From positions 1 through 64,000 of the forward strand of contig CACWSO010000008.1 in assembly GCA_902763505.1 (NCBI GenBank): a stretch of DNA of 64,000 nt, given 5' to 3'. The position numbers were made by a program, and so were the translations under genes. This document shows, one piece after another, positions 36,199-44,667 of the stretch (its first letter is position 1; every line of letters begins with the position of its first letter). The DNA is from an uncultured Eubacteriales bacterium. GTDB lineage: Bacteria; Bacillota; Clostridia; Peptostreptococcales; Anaerovoracaceae. Below the pieces are notes generated by a model, which saw nothing but the letters and a program-made list of their open reading frames with translations, had not been told where the DNA came from and ran no database searches.

Positions 36199-36227
36199 AT
36201 TATAACATGAAAACAGGGGCATAGCAA
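36199..36227 (-). promoter_or_regulatory. Promoter of riboswitch 3
   Basis: On the minus strand, TTGCTA (36227-36222), 17-bp spacer, perfect TATAAT (36204-36199). Confidence 0.85.
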
Positions 36228-36263
36228 CCCGGGAAAGGGCCGCACCCCCCCCTAGGGGTCAGG

Positions 36264-36292
36264 TTGACAGAACCTGCACCGCACTATATGAT
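36264..36292 (+). promoter_or_regulatory. Promoter of riboswitch 2
   Basis: Perfect TTGACA (36264-36269), 17-bp spacer, TATGAT (36287-36292). It is divergent from the riboswitch 3 promoter, with 36 bases between the two -35 boxes. Confidence 0.85.
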
Positions 36293-36304
36293 AGAATGCA
36301 CAAA

Positions 36305-36497
36305 GCTATGTTGGCATATCGGAAGCCGGTGAGAACCCGGCACTGTGTCTCAGCAACCGTGACATCTACGAGGCGGACAGGTAACAAAGCATTACAGCCA
36401 CTGGGCAAACTGGGAAGGCGTCCGCTGAGGTTATAAGGATCAAGTCGGGAAACTGTCAGTAGCAATAGTCGTCTTCTGAGGTAGGACGATGTTTTTT
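36305..36497 (+). promoter_or_regulatory. Cobalamin riboswitch 2 (upstream of cbiL)
   Basis: Conserved blocks GGAAGCCGGTGAGAACCCGG, GTCTCAGCAACCGTGAC, GCCACTGGG, GGGAAGGCGTCC and CAAGTCGGGAAACTGTC. The platform is the hairpin CGTCTT-N7-AGGACG (36470-36488) followed by GATG and six T (36492-36497), a short intrinsic terminator. The element TCTTCTGAGGTAGGACG is shared with riboswitch 1, so the two are probably recent relatives, unlike riboswitch 3. Confidence 0.93.
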
Positions 36498-36527
36498 GTC
36501 GTGTTTAAGAAGAAGTGAGGAATAGAA

Positions 36528-37226
36528 ATGGCAAAAGGTAAGGCATACGGCGTCGGCGTAGGTCCGGGAGACCCGAAACTGATGACCCTGAGAGCAGTAG
36601 AGCTCATCAAAGAAAATGATGTATTCTGTTTCCCTGGTAAAGAACCGAGGGAAACAGTCGCATATAAAATCGCTTGCGCGGCAGTACCGGAATTGGCGGA
36701 GAAGGAACTGATTCCGATCTATATGCCGATGAAGATGGATAAGGATGAGATCCGCAGACAGCACAAGGCAGGCGCGGAGATCATGGAGAAGTATCTGGAT
36801 GAGGGTAAGAACGTCGTATATCTGACACTGGGTGATTCTACCGTGTACTGCACCTTCACCTATCTGCAGGCGATTATAGAGGAAGACGGCTACGAGACAG
36901 AGTTGGTACCGGGCATCACATCCTTCTGCGCAGCGGCAGCCAGAGTAGGCATTCCGCTCTGCGAGTGGAACGAGCCTTTGCATGTCATGCCGGCGCTCCA
37001 CAAACTCGGTGACGACCTGAGCCTGCCGGGCAACTATGTGTTGATGAAGTCCGGCAGCCATATGGCTGAGGTCAAAGAGATCCTGAGAAAGAGCGGCAGA
37101 GATGTGAACGTGGTTGAGAACTGTGGCATGCCGAATGAGAAGGTCTACAGAGGCGTAGACGAAATCCCGGATGAGGCAGGATATTTCTCTCTGATTATCG
37201 CGAAGGAAGACGCAAGAGATCTGTAA
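36528..37226 (+). CDS. cbiL: Cobalt-precorrin-2 C20-methyltransferase
   Basis: A 232-residue tetrapyrrole methylase acting on C-20. It opens KAYGVGVGPGDPKLMTLRAVELI and has VYLTLGDSTVYCTFTYLQ and VPGITSFCAAAARVGIPL, the CbiL/CobI signatures, with LMKSGSHMAEVKEIL later. It is the first gene after riboswitch 2, start preceded by GTGAGGAATAG. It opens a second cobalamin/tetrapyrrole operon, separated from the main cbi operon by the lipoprotein genes. Confidence 0.95.
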   Translation: MAKGKAYGVGVGPGDPKLMTLRAVELIKENDVFCFPGKEPRETVAYKIACAAVPELAEKELIPIYMPMKMDKDEIRRQHKAGAEIMEKYLDEGKNVVYLTLGDSTVYCTFTYLQAIIEEDGYETELVPGITSFCAAAARVGIPLCEWNEPLHVMPALHKLGDDLSLPGNYVLMKSGSHMAEVKEILRKSGRDVNVVENCGMPNEKVYRGVDEIPDEAGYFSLIIAKEDARDL

Positions 37227-37254
37227 CGAAAGGAATCTGTAAGACGCACGACCA

Positions 37255-38097
37255 ATGATCGAATTACAGAATATCACAAAAAAATTCGGTGACTTCACAG
37301 CAGTGGATCACCTGAACATGACGATTGAAACAGGGGAGTTCTTCGGACTGCTTGGGCCGAACGGCGCCGGCAAGACGACGACCATCAGCATGCTCTCTAC
37401 TGTTTTGCTGCCTACGGAGGGGCAGATCTTCATCGACGGCAAAAAGCTGGACAGAAAAGCGTCCGCCGAGAAGAGCAAGCTGAGCGTCATCACCCAGGAG
37501 TTCTCCATGCGTCAGGATATGACTATCGATGAGGTCATGGAGTATCAAGGCAGACTCTACTACCTGCCGAAGAAAGTGATCCGGCAGAAGAGCGATGAAC
37601 TGTTGGAGTTTGCGGGACTGCTCGATTACCGACACAGAGTCGTGCGCCATCTTTCCGGCGGCATGAAGCGCAAGCTCATGATCTGCAGAGCCCTGATGAC
37701 GGAGCCGCAGATTTTGCTGCTCGATGAACCGACGGCGGGAATGGACGCCATCTCAAGACGCCAGATGTGGAATCTGCTGAGACAGCTCCACGGCGAAGGC
37801 ATCACGATTCTCCTGACGACACATTACATTGAAGAAGCACAGTCCCTCTGTGAGCGCGTGGCGCTGATCAACAGAGGACAGCTGAACACCATAGACACAC
37901 CGGACAATCTGATCAATGAGCTTGGACGGTACGCGGTGGATGAGACGGCGGATGAAACACTCCACTCCTCATACTACCCGACCAGAGAGGAAGCCATTGA
38001 GTATCTCAGAAGCTCCGATAAGGAAGCATCCCTGAGAAACACGACCCTGGAAGACGTCTTCGTCTACAGAATCGGCAGAGGATTGGAACAGAAGTAA
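37255..38097 (+). CDS. ABC-2-type exporter ATPase
   Basis: A 280-residue ATPase of the DrrA/CcmA type, with Walker A GPNGAGKTT, signature LSGGMKRKL, Walker B LLLDEPTAGMD and a C-terminal extension (about 220-280) with YYPTREEAIEYLRS. The permease gene follows after 24 bases. Such pairs usually export drugs, lipids or peptides, or insert membrane components. The cargo is unknown. Its place between cbiL and cbiK under a B12 riboswitch suggests a tetrapyrrole- or metal-linked substrate. Confidence 0.9.
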   Translation: MIELQNITKKFGDFTAVDHLNMTIETGEFFGLLGPNGAGKTTTISMLSTVLLPTEGQIFIDGKKLDRKASAEKSKLSVITQEFSMRQDMTIDEVMEYQGRLYYLPKKVIRQKSDELLEFAGLLDYRHRVVRHLSGGMKRKLMICRALMTEPQILLLDEPTAGMDAISRRQMWNLLRQLHGEGITILLTTHYIEEAQSLCERVALINRGQLNTIDTPDNLINELGRYAVDETADETLHSSYYPTREEAIEYLRSSDKEASLRNTTLEDVFVYRIGRGLEQK

Positions 38098-38121
38098 GGA
38101 AGCGCAAAGGCAACATCACCG

Positions 38122-38853
38122 ATGGGAATCATTGCAGTTTTATGGGAAAAGTGGAGAGAGTTCCGAAGGGACTTCTATAAGATCACATTAGCGGCCACAA
38201 TCACACCGCTGATGTATCTTATCGTGTTCGGACTCGGCATCCAGACCACCTCCCATGGTGAGCCGTACCTGAACTTTCTGGTGCCCGGCATCGTCGCCAT
38301 GTCCACCATGACAGGCAGCTTCAGCGCCGTCGCACAGAACATGAGTGTGCAGAGGCTCTACGAGAAAGCCCTCGACCAGGTTATGGTTTCACCGACTCCG
38401 TTGTGGCAGTTTATCCTGGGACAGGTCATCGGCGGAAGTCTCAGGGGAATGTACGCAGCCGGCATCATCATGTTGATCACACTGCCGATTGCTGCGGATC
38501 TGACTTTCAACGGATGGTCCTTCCTCGTGATGTTCCTGAACGGACTGGTCTTCTCAACGATCGCACTCGTGCTGTCGTTCCTGGCAAAGAGTTATACAGA
38601 TGCGCCGCGTTTCACATCATACATCATCATGCCGATGTCGTTTTTGTGCAATACGTTCTTCTCGACCGATCAGATGCCGATGGGTATCCGTCAGGTCGTA
38701 GAGCTGCTGCCGCTTTCACAGGCATGCGAGATGATCAGAAGCGTATCGGCCGGAGGGTCGACGGGCGTATTTGGCTGGATCGTGCTGCTGGTGTATCTGG
38801 CAGTATTCTCAGCGATTTCTGTTGCTTTTGTATATAAGAAAAAGAATTTGTAG
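38122..38853 (+). CDS. ABC-2-type exporter permease
   Basis: A 243-residue membrane protein of the ABC-2/NodJ-DrrB family with about six segments. ATITPLMYLIVFGLGI near the start, FLVPGIVAMSTMTGSFSAVAQN and LPLSQACEMIRSV are typical. It should dimerise with the ATPase upstream. The stop is two bases before the ATG of cbiK, so the genes are translationally coupled. Confidence 0.9.
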   Translation: MGIIAVLWEKWREFRRDFYKITLAATITPLMYLIVFGLGIQTTSHGEPYLNFLVPGIVAMSTMTGSFSAVAQNMSVQRLYEKALDQVMVSPTPLWQFILGQVIGGSLRGMYAAGIIMLITLPIAADLTFNGWSFLVMFLNGLVFSTIALVLSFLAKSYTDAPRFTSYIIMPMSFLCNTFFSTDQMPMGIRQVVELLPLSQACEMIRSVSAGGSTGVFGWIVLLVYLAVFSAISVAFVYKKKNL

Positions 38854-38855
38854 AT

Positions 38856-39638
38856 ATGACGGAAAAAGCACTGCTCGTAGTGAGCTTCGGAACTTCATAT
38901 GCGCAGACGCGGGAGCGCACCATCGGTGCCATCGAAGAGAACCTGGCTGAACGCTTCCGGGATCGGACCGTGCGTCGGGCATGGACCAGTAATTTCATCA
39001 TCAAGAAAGTGGCGAAGACGGAAGGACTGATTGTGGATACGCCGGAGGAGGCTTTAGAAAAGCTGGCGGAAGAAGGCGTAAAGGACGTCATCGTCCAGCC
39101 GACCCATCTTTCAGACGGGTATGAGAACCAACGCATGATGGAAATCATCCGCAGATACGCGGATAGGTTCGAACGGATTGCCGTAGGAAGACCGCTGCTC
39201 TTTACCGCAGAGGACAGGGATGCTGTGGCGCATCTGATGCCGCAGCTGTGCCTGGGAGACAGCGAGGAAGATCGGGCGCTGCTGCTCATGGGACACGGAT
39301 CGGAGAAACATCCCGTTCCTGTGTACGAAGAACTGCAGGAGAGTTTTGCAAAGGCAGGAATCAGGAATGTCTTCGTCGGCACCGTCGAAGGAACGCCGTC
39401 ATTTGAGGATGCGAAAGCGCTTCTCGACGGATCCGGATACAAGAAGGTGGTCCTGGCGCCGCTCATGATTGTAGCGGGTGATCACGCTGTCAATGATTTG
39501 GCGGGTGAGGAGGATTCCTGGAAGAGCATACTGGTTGGAGAAGGCTATCAGACGGAAGTCATTCTTGCGGGGCTTGGAGAATATGAGCAGATGCAGAATC
39601 TGTTCGCAGAACATGCCGCACAGGCGGAATCGATATAA
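38856..39638 (+). CDS. cbiK: Sirohydrochlorin cobaltochelatase (cytoplasmic)
   Basis: A 260-residue class II chelatase inserting cobalt into sirohydrochlorin. Motifs are ALLVVSFGTSYAQTRE, VQPTHLSDGYEN, LLMGHGSEKHPVP with the first catalytic His, and LMIVAGDHAVNDL with the second. It has no signal peptide and is clearly related to the exported form at 34640, sharing VFVGTVEGxP. It starts two bases after the exporter permease with no ribosome binding site of its own. Confidence 0.95.
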   Translation: MTEKALLVVSFGTSYAQTRERTIGAIEENLAERFRDRTVRRAWTSNFIIKKVAKTEGLIVDTPEEALEKLAEEGVKDVIVQPTHLSDGYENQRMMEIIRRYADRFERIAVGRPLLFTAEDRDAVAHLMPQLCLGDSEEDRALLLMGHGSEKHPVPVYEELQESFAKAGIRNVFVGTVEGTPSFEDAKALLDGSGYKKVVLAPLMIVAGDHAVNDLAGEEDSWKSILVGEGYQTEVILAGLGEYEQMQNLFAEHAAQAESI

Positions 39639-39686
39639 ATCAGGCAGAATCAATATAGATAAATAAAGATAATAGAAGAGCAAACA

Positions 39687-40805
39687 ATGGCAGAAAACAG
39701 AAGGCAAAATTCCATAGGGAAGATGATCGCAGTCGTATTATTCGCTGCGCTTCTTGCCGTGTCAGTTACGGTATTCTGTCCTGACGATATACATGCGGCC
39801 GAAGGGTACGACCAGGTTGCCGGCAGCTCTGAGATGGCAGAGATGAAGGATGTCGGCAAGTACGGTATGACGCCGATCTACGGGGCCAGTATCAAAAACG
39901 GCGAGTACGAAGTGAAAGCTGAAAGCAGCTCCAGTTTCTTCAGCATTTATTCCTGCAATCTGACCGTCAAGGGGAACAAGATGAAGGCCGTGTTGACCAT
40001 TGACAGCACCAGCTATGAGTGCGTGTATATGGGCAAGGCGAAAGACGCTGCAAAGGCACCAAAGGACGACTACATCTTCGCCGATGAGAAGGACTACAGA
40101 GGCAGCTTCACCATACCGATTGAAGCATTGAACGCGCCGATTGCATGCGCTGCCTTCAGCAAAAAGGAAAAGCAGTGGTACGACAGAAACATACTGATCG
40201 ATGCAGCCAGCCTGCCGGAGGGCGCACTGAAAATTGAGCTTCCCGATTACAACCTGATCGACAAGGCGGTCGAGCAGTATGATGAAAATAAAGACGGCGG
40301 AAGCGCAGCCAATAAGGATGCTGCTGAAAACAATCAGCAGAACAGTTTTAACGCGCTGATTCCTGCGGCAGTCAAAATGGAGGACGACACCTATTCCATC
40401 GAAGTGAATATGATCGGCGGTTCCGGAAGGGCATCCGTCAGCTCACCGACGTGGTTCATCGTCAAAGACGGCAAGGCATATGCAAGGCTGCTGTGGAGCA
40501 GTTCCCATTATGATTATATGAAAATAAGCGGAATCAAATACGAGAATGAATCGACGGATGGAGGCAACTCCACGTTCACTATCCCAGTTGCTGTATTCGA
40601 CCAGCCGATTCGTGTGATCGCAGATACAACGGCTATGGGTGATCCTGTAGAGATAGAATATGAGCTGACTTTTTATAAAGACACAATCAATTCAGTAACG
40701 AAAGTACCGCAGGAAGCGGCGAAGAGGGTCATTTACATCGCCCTGATCATCATCATCGTGGGCGGCGTACTGAATCTGGTTCTGAAGAGGAGGAAAAAAC
40801 AGTGA
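39687..40805 (+). CDS. Membrane-anchored protein with two NEAT-like domains
   Basis: A 372-residue surface protein. A signal or anchor segment (about 12-32) precedes domain 1 (about 60-170: IKNGEYEVKAE, CNLTVKGNKMKAVLTI, FTIPIEAL, QWYDRNI). A lysine/asparagine/alanine-rich linker leads to domain 2 (about 225-335: MEDDTYSIEVNMIGGSGRA, SPTWFIVKDGKAYARLLW, HYDYMKISGIKY, VIADTTAMGDPVEIEYEL). A C-terminal membrane segment (YIALIIIIVGGVLNLVL) with KRRKKQ holds it. It shares both domains with the lipoprotein at 33685. It sits between cbiK and sirC, so I infer tetrapyrrole or metal handling outside the membrane. Confidence 0.75.
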   Translation: MAENRRQNSIGKMIAVVLFAALLAVSVTVFCPDDIHAAEGYDQVAGSSEMAEMKDVGKYGMTPIYGASIKNGEYEVKAESSSSFFSIYSCNLTVKGNKMKAVLTIDSTSYECVYMGKAKDAAKAPKDDYIFADEKDYRGSFTIPIEALNAPIACAAFSKKEKQWYDRNILIDAASLPEGALKIELPDYNLIDKAVEQYDENKDGGSAANKDAAENNQQNSFNALIPAAVKMEDDTYSIEVNMIGGSGRASVSSPTWFIVKDGKAYARLLWSSSHYDYMKISGIKYENESTDGGNSTFTIPVAVFDQPIRVIADTTAMGDPVEIEYELTFYKDTINSVTKVPQEAAKRVIYIALIIIIVGGVLNLVLKRRKKQ

Positions 40806-41284
40806 CAGACAAACAAGAAGCAAACAAGAAATATTTCCCGCTTTTTTTGGACCTGAATGACAAAGACATTCTCTTTGTTGGAGGAGGAGCCATCGCATCC
40901 AGAAGAATCCATGCACTGGAGCCTTTTGCGGACAGGATCACAGTGGTGGCGCCTGAAGCGGACGGCAGCATCCTCGAACTGACGGAAGCAGGAGAGGTCA
41001 GCTGGATCATGCGTGAGTTTGAAGAAGAGGATCTCGAGGGACGCGATATTGTCTTTGCAGCGACGAATGATAAAGAGCTGAATGCGGATATCGCTGTGGC
41101 CTGCAGGGAAAGGGGTATCACTGTCAACGTGTCCAGCGACAAGAATCTCTGCGATTTTTATTTCCCGGGAATCGTCATGCAGGGTGAGACGATTATCGGT
41201 GTCAGCGCATCTGGGAAAGATCATAAAAAAGCACGCAGAGTGCGTGAACGCATACAGGAAGTTCTGACGGAGGAAGGCATATGA
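40802..41284 (+). CDS. Precorrin-2 dehydrogenase (siroheme synthase N-terminal type)
   Basis: A 160-residue NAD-dependent enzyme oxidising precorrin-2 to sirohydrochlorin, the substrate of CbiK. It opens PLFLDLNDKDILFVGGGAIASRRI, a Rossmann start, and has FAATNDKELNADIAVACRERGI and CDFYFPGIVMQGETIIGVSASG. It lacks the C-terminal ferrochelatase half of MET8-type enzymes. GTG start overlapping the previous stop (GTGA), and ATGA overlap with hemC. Confidence 0.93.
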   Translation: MTDKQEANKKYFPLFLDLNDKDILFVGGGAIASRRIHALEPFADRITVVAPEADGSILELTEAGEVSWIMREFEEEDLEGRDIVFAATNDKELNADIAVACRERGITVNVSSDKNLCDFYFPGIVMQGETIIGVSASGKDHKKARRVRERIQEVLTEEGI

Positions 41285-42156
41285 AACCGGTAAGAATCGG
41301 AACAAGAGAAAGTGTACTCGCAGTAATCCAAAGCGAGATGGTCGGACAGTATCTTACGGAGAAGGGGATAAAATACGAGCTCGTCACCATGAAGACGACG
41401 GGTGATAAGATCCTCAACAAGACGCTGGACAAGATCGGCGGCAAGGGACTCTTTGTTAAGGAACTGGACCACGCTCTGATCGATGGACGCAGCGATATTT
41501 CCGTTCACTCCCTGAAGGATCTGCCGATGGAAGTGCCGGAGGAACTCCCGGTCATCGCTTTTTCGAAGCGGGAAGACCCAAGAGATGTGCTGGTGTTGCC
41601 AGAGGGCGCTGAGGAAATCGATTTCAGCAAACCGATTGGAAGTTCCAGCTTCCGCAGACGAATCCAGATCGAAAAGCTCTATCCGCAGGCAAGGGTGGAG
41701 AGCGTCAGAGGAAACGTGCAGACACGCCTCAGAAAACTGGATGAAGGACAGTACGGTGCCCTGGTGCTGGCTGCGGCGGGACTGATTCGTCTCGGTCTGG
41801 AGGATAGGATTTACAAATACTTCGAACCTGCAGAGATTCTGCCGGCGGCAGGACAAGGCGTCCTGGCGGTGCAGGGAAGAGAAGGAGAAGACTACAGCTG
41901 GGCTGCAGGATACAACGATATCAAAACCGAGCGTGAAGTATTGGCGGAGAGAGCCTTCGTCAGATGGCTCGATGGAGGATGCTCATCGCCGATTGCTGCC
42001 TTTGCAGTATGCGGTGAGGATGAGCTGACGATAGAAGGACTCTACTACGATGACGCCACGGGAAAATGGCACAGAGAGTCCGCCAGCGGTGCTCCGGACA
42101 AAGCAGAAGAGCTGGGCATTGCATTGGCAAAGACAATGAAAGGGCGGTACGAATGA
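41281..42156 (+). CDS. hemC: Hydroxymethylbilane synthase
   Basis: A 291-residue enzyme polymerising four porphobilinogen units. It opens PVRIGTRESVLAVIQSEMV, has KDLPMEVPEELPV, SSFRRRIQIEKLYP and VRGNVQTRLRKLDEG, and LDGGCSSPIAAFA near the end with the Cys that carries the dipyrromethane cofactor. It overlaps sirC and cobA-hemD by four bases each. Confidence 0.97.
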   Translation: MKPVRIGTRESVLAVIQSEMVGQYLTEKGIKYELVTMKTTGDKILNKTLDKIGGKGLFVKELDHALIDGRSDISVHSLKDLPMEVPEELPVIAFSKREDPRDVLVLPEGAEEIDFSKPIGSSSFRRRIQIEKLYPQARVESVRGNVQTRLRKLDEGQYGALVLAAAGLIRLGLEDRIYKYFEPAEILPAAGQGVLAVQGREGEDYSWAAGYNDIKTEREVLAERAFVRWLDGGCSSPIAAFAVCGEDELTIEGLYYDDATGKWHRESASGAPDKAEELGIALAKTMKGRYE

Positions 42157-43655
42157 AGACAGGAAAGGTATGGCTGGTAGGTGCAGGCCCTGGAGACATC
42201 GGACTGCTCACAGTCAAGGCAACAGAAATCATAAAGGAAGCAGACGTGATCGTCTATGACGCACTGATTGGGGATTCGCTGTTTTCGCTGTTCCCAAAGA
42301 GTGTGGAATGCATCAGCGTCGGCAAACGCTCCGGAAATCACACGATGCCGCAGGAGCAGATCGATAAGGTATTGCTCGAGGAGGCGCTCAAAGGCAAGAA
42401 AGTGGTCCGCCTGAAGGGCGGCGATCCGTTCCTGTTTGGAAGAGGCGGAGAAGAGTTGGAGCTTCTGGCGGAGAACGACGTTCCTTACGAAGTGGTGCCG
42501 GGCATCACATCACCGATCGCGGTGCCTGCTTACAACGGCATTCCGGTCACCCACAGAGACTTCACCTCATCGCTGCATATCATCACCGGGCACAAGAGAA
42601 AAGGCTCCGCTGAGGATATCGATTACGGGGCGCTGGTCCGCACGGAAGGGACGCTGGTGTTCCTCATGGGCATTGCGAGACTGCCGTTCATCTGCGGCGG
42701 ACTTCTGGAAGCGGGCATGGATCCGGATATGCCGGCAGCGGTACTCCAGCAGGGAACGACGGCAGGACAGAAGCGTGTCGTTGCAACCGTCGGCACATTA
42801 GAAGAAGAGGTAAAGCGCCAGGGCGTGGAGACACCGGCCATCATCATTGTAGGCAAGGTCTGCAGTCTGGCTGACGCCTTCGCATGGTATGAGAAACTGC
42901 CGTTGGCGGGAAGCCGCGTGATCGTCACACGTCCGCGGGGAATGATATCAGGAATGGCGTCGCGGCTCAGAAAGCTCGGTGCGGAAGTGCTGGAGTTGCC
43001 GTCCATCGAGACCGTGGCCAGAGAAGATCAGAGCGGGCTTGAAGCGGCTCTGGATGAAATGGCATCCTACAGCTGGATCGTATTCACCAGCCCGACAGGC
43101 GTCAGAGTGTTCTTCGATGTGCTGAAGAAAACAGGCAGAGATGTACGGTCTCTGGCAGGCGTCAAAATTGCAGCCATTGGAACCGGAACGAAAAAAGAAT
43201 TGTCGGACAGAAATATCATTGTTGATTTTGTACCTTCGGTATATGATGGGGAAACATTGGGACGAGAGCTTTCAAAGCTTGTGGGAAGTGAAGACCGCAT
43301 TCTGATACCGAGAGCTGCACTGGGAAATCATGAATTGGTTGCAGCGCTGGAAGCGGCAGGTGCAGAAATCACAGATGTTCCGACCTATGATACGATCGAT
43401 GTGAGCCAGGATCTCGTCGATGAGAAGAAGCTCTTTGAGGAAGATAAAATCGACTGTGCTGTATTCACCAGCGCGTCGACGGTGAGGGGATTTGTCAGCA
43501 GAAATCCGGGACTGGATTTCAGCCTCGTGCGGGCAGCCTGCATCGGGAAACAGACAAAACACGCAGCAGAAGCCTGCGGTATGAATGCATATATGTCAGA
43601 AGAGGCGACGATGGACAGTCTCGCCCAGCTGGTTATCTCAATGAAAGGAAGATAG
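42153..43655 (+). CDS. cobA-hemD: Uroporphyrinogen-III C-methyltransferase / uroporphyrinogen-III synthase fusion
   Basis: A 500-residue bifunctional enzyme. The SUMT half (about 1-245) opens VWLVGAGPGDIGLLTVKATEII and has RLKGGDPFLFGRGGEE and VPGITSPIAVPAYNGIPVTHR. The HemD half (about 252-500) opens LAGSRVIVTRPRGMISGMASRLRKLGAEV and has WIVFTSPTGVRVFFD and VFTSASTVRGF. It cyclises hydroxymethylbilane and methylates C-2 and C-7 to give precorrin-2. Start at 42153 overlaps hemC. Confidence 0.96.
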   Translation: MKTGKVWLVGAGPGDIGLLTVKATEIIKEADVIVYDALIGDSLFSLFPKSVECISVGKRSGNHTMPQEQIDKVLLEEALKGKKVVRLKGGDPFLFGRGGEELELLAENDVPYEVVPGITSPIAVPAYNGIPVTHRDFTSSLHIITGHKRKGSAEDIDYGALVRTEGTLVFLMGIARLPFICGGLLEAGMDPDMPAAVLQQGTTAGQKRVVATVGTLEEEVKRQGVETPAIIIVGKVCSLADAFAWYEKLPLAGSRVIVTRPRGMISGMASRLRKLGAEVLELPSIETVAREDQSGLEAALDEMASYSWIVFTSPTGVRVFFDVLKKTGRDVRSLAGVKIAAIGTGTKKELSDRNIIVDFVPSVYDGETLGRELSKLVGSEDRILIPRAALGNHELVAALEAAGAEITDVPTYDTIDVSQDLVDEKKLFEEDKIDCAVFTSASTVRGFVSRNPGLDFSLVRAACIGKQTKHAAEACGMNAYMSEEATMDSLAQLVISMKGR

Positions 43656-43659
43656 AAAG

Positions 43660-44643
43660 ATGGAAATGAAAGTAAGACCAAGAAGATTACGTACAACAGA
43701 AGCCATGAGAAAGATGGTAAGGGAGACTAGACTGGACAAGTCGACGCTGATTTATCCGATCTTTGCCATCGACGGAACAGGCATCAAGGAAGAAATCCCG
43801 TCCATGCCGGGGCAGTACCGCTACAGTGTGGACCAGCTCCCGTATGCCCTTGAAGAAGCGGCAAATCTGGGCGTCAACAACATTCTCATGTTCGGCATTC
43901 CGGAGCACAAGGATGAATGCGGCAGCCAGGCCTACGCCCACGACGGCATCGTGCAGAGAGCACTGAGAGAAGGCAAGAAGGAATTCCCTGACATGCTTTT
44001 CATTGCCGATGTCTGCATGTGCGAGTACACTTCACACGGACACTGCGGCATTCTCGACGGTGAGTATGTAGATAATGATAAGACGCTGAAGATGCTGGCA
44101 CAGATCGCAAGCTCCCAGGCAGAAGCAGGAGCTGATATCGTTGCACCGTCCGACATGATGGACGGACATGTTGCTGCGATCCGTGAGAAGCTGGATGAAG
44201 ACGGATTCATCAATACGCCAATCATGTCCTATGCTGTCAAGTTTGCTTCAGCTTTCTATGGACCATTCCGTGACGCGGCAGATTCCGCGCCGCACTTCGG
44301 TGACAGAAAGAGCTATCAGATGGACTACCACAACGGCAGAGAAGCGATGAAGGAAGCGCTCCTCGACGTGGAGGAAGGAACAGACTTCCTGATCGTCAAA
44401 CCTGCAATGGCATTCTATGATCTGCTGGAGAGAGTGGTAAGCGCAACGAACATTCCAATCGCAACTTACAGCGTCAGCGGCGAGTACTCCATGGTCAAGG
44501 CCGCAGCGCAGAACGGCTGGATCGACGAAGAGAGAATCATCGGTGAAATGGCTGTAGGCGCATACCGCGCAGGCGCCGGCATGTACATTACATACTTCGC
44601 GAAGGAACTGGCGAAGATGATCGACGAAGGAAAGATCGGCTAG
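43660..44643 (+). CDS. hemB: Delta-aminolevulinic acid dehydratase
   Basis: A 327-residue porphobilinogen synthase. It keeps the zinc-binding Cys-rich stretch DVCMCEYTSHGHCG and both active-site Lys segments, YAVKFASAFYGPFRDA and LIVKPAMAFYDLL. It begins four bases after cobA-hemD. Genes for making aminolevulinate itself (hemA, hemL) are not in the window. Confidence 0.97.
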   Translation: MEMKVRPRRLRTTEAMRKMVRETRLDKSTLIYPIFAIDGTGIKEEIPSMPGQYRYSVDQLPYALEEAANLGVNNILMFGIPEHKDECGSQAYAHDGIVQRALREGKKEFPDMLFIADVCMCEYTSHGHCGILDGEYVDNDKTLKMLAQIASSQAEAGADIVAPSDMMDGHVAAIREKLDEDGFINTPIMSYAVKFASAFYGPFRDAADSAPHFGDRKSYQMDYHNGREAMKEALLDVEEGTDFLIVKPAMAFYDLLERVVSATNIPIATYSVSGEYSMVKAAAQNGWIDEERIIGEMAVGAYRAGAGMYITYFAKELAKMIDEGKIG

Positions 44644-44667
44644 AAAGATTTTAACTGGAGATAGATT

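Noticed and set aside
36235-36256. C-rich tract as a structured element
   Set aside because: The run of C at 36245-36252 is short, lies between divergent promoters and forms no convincing stem.
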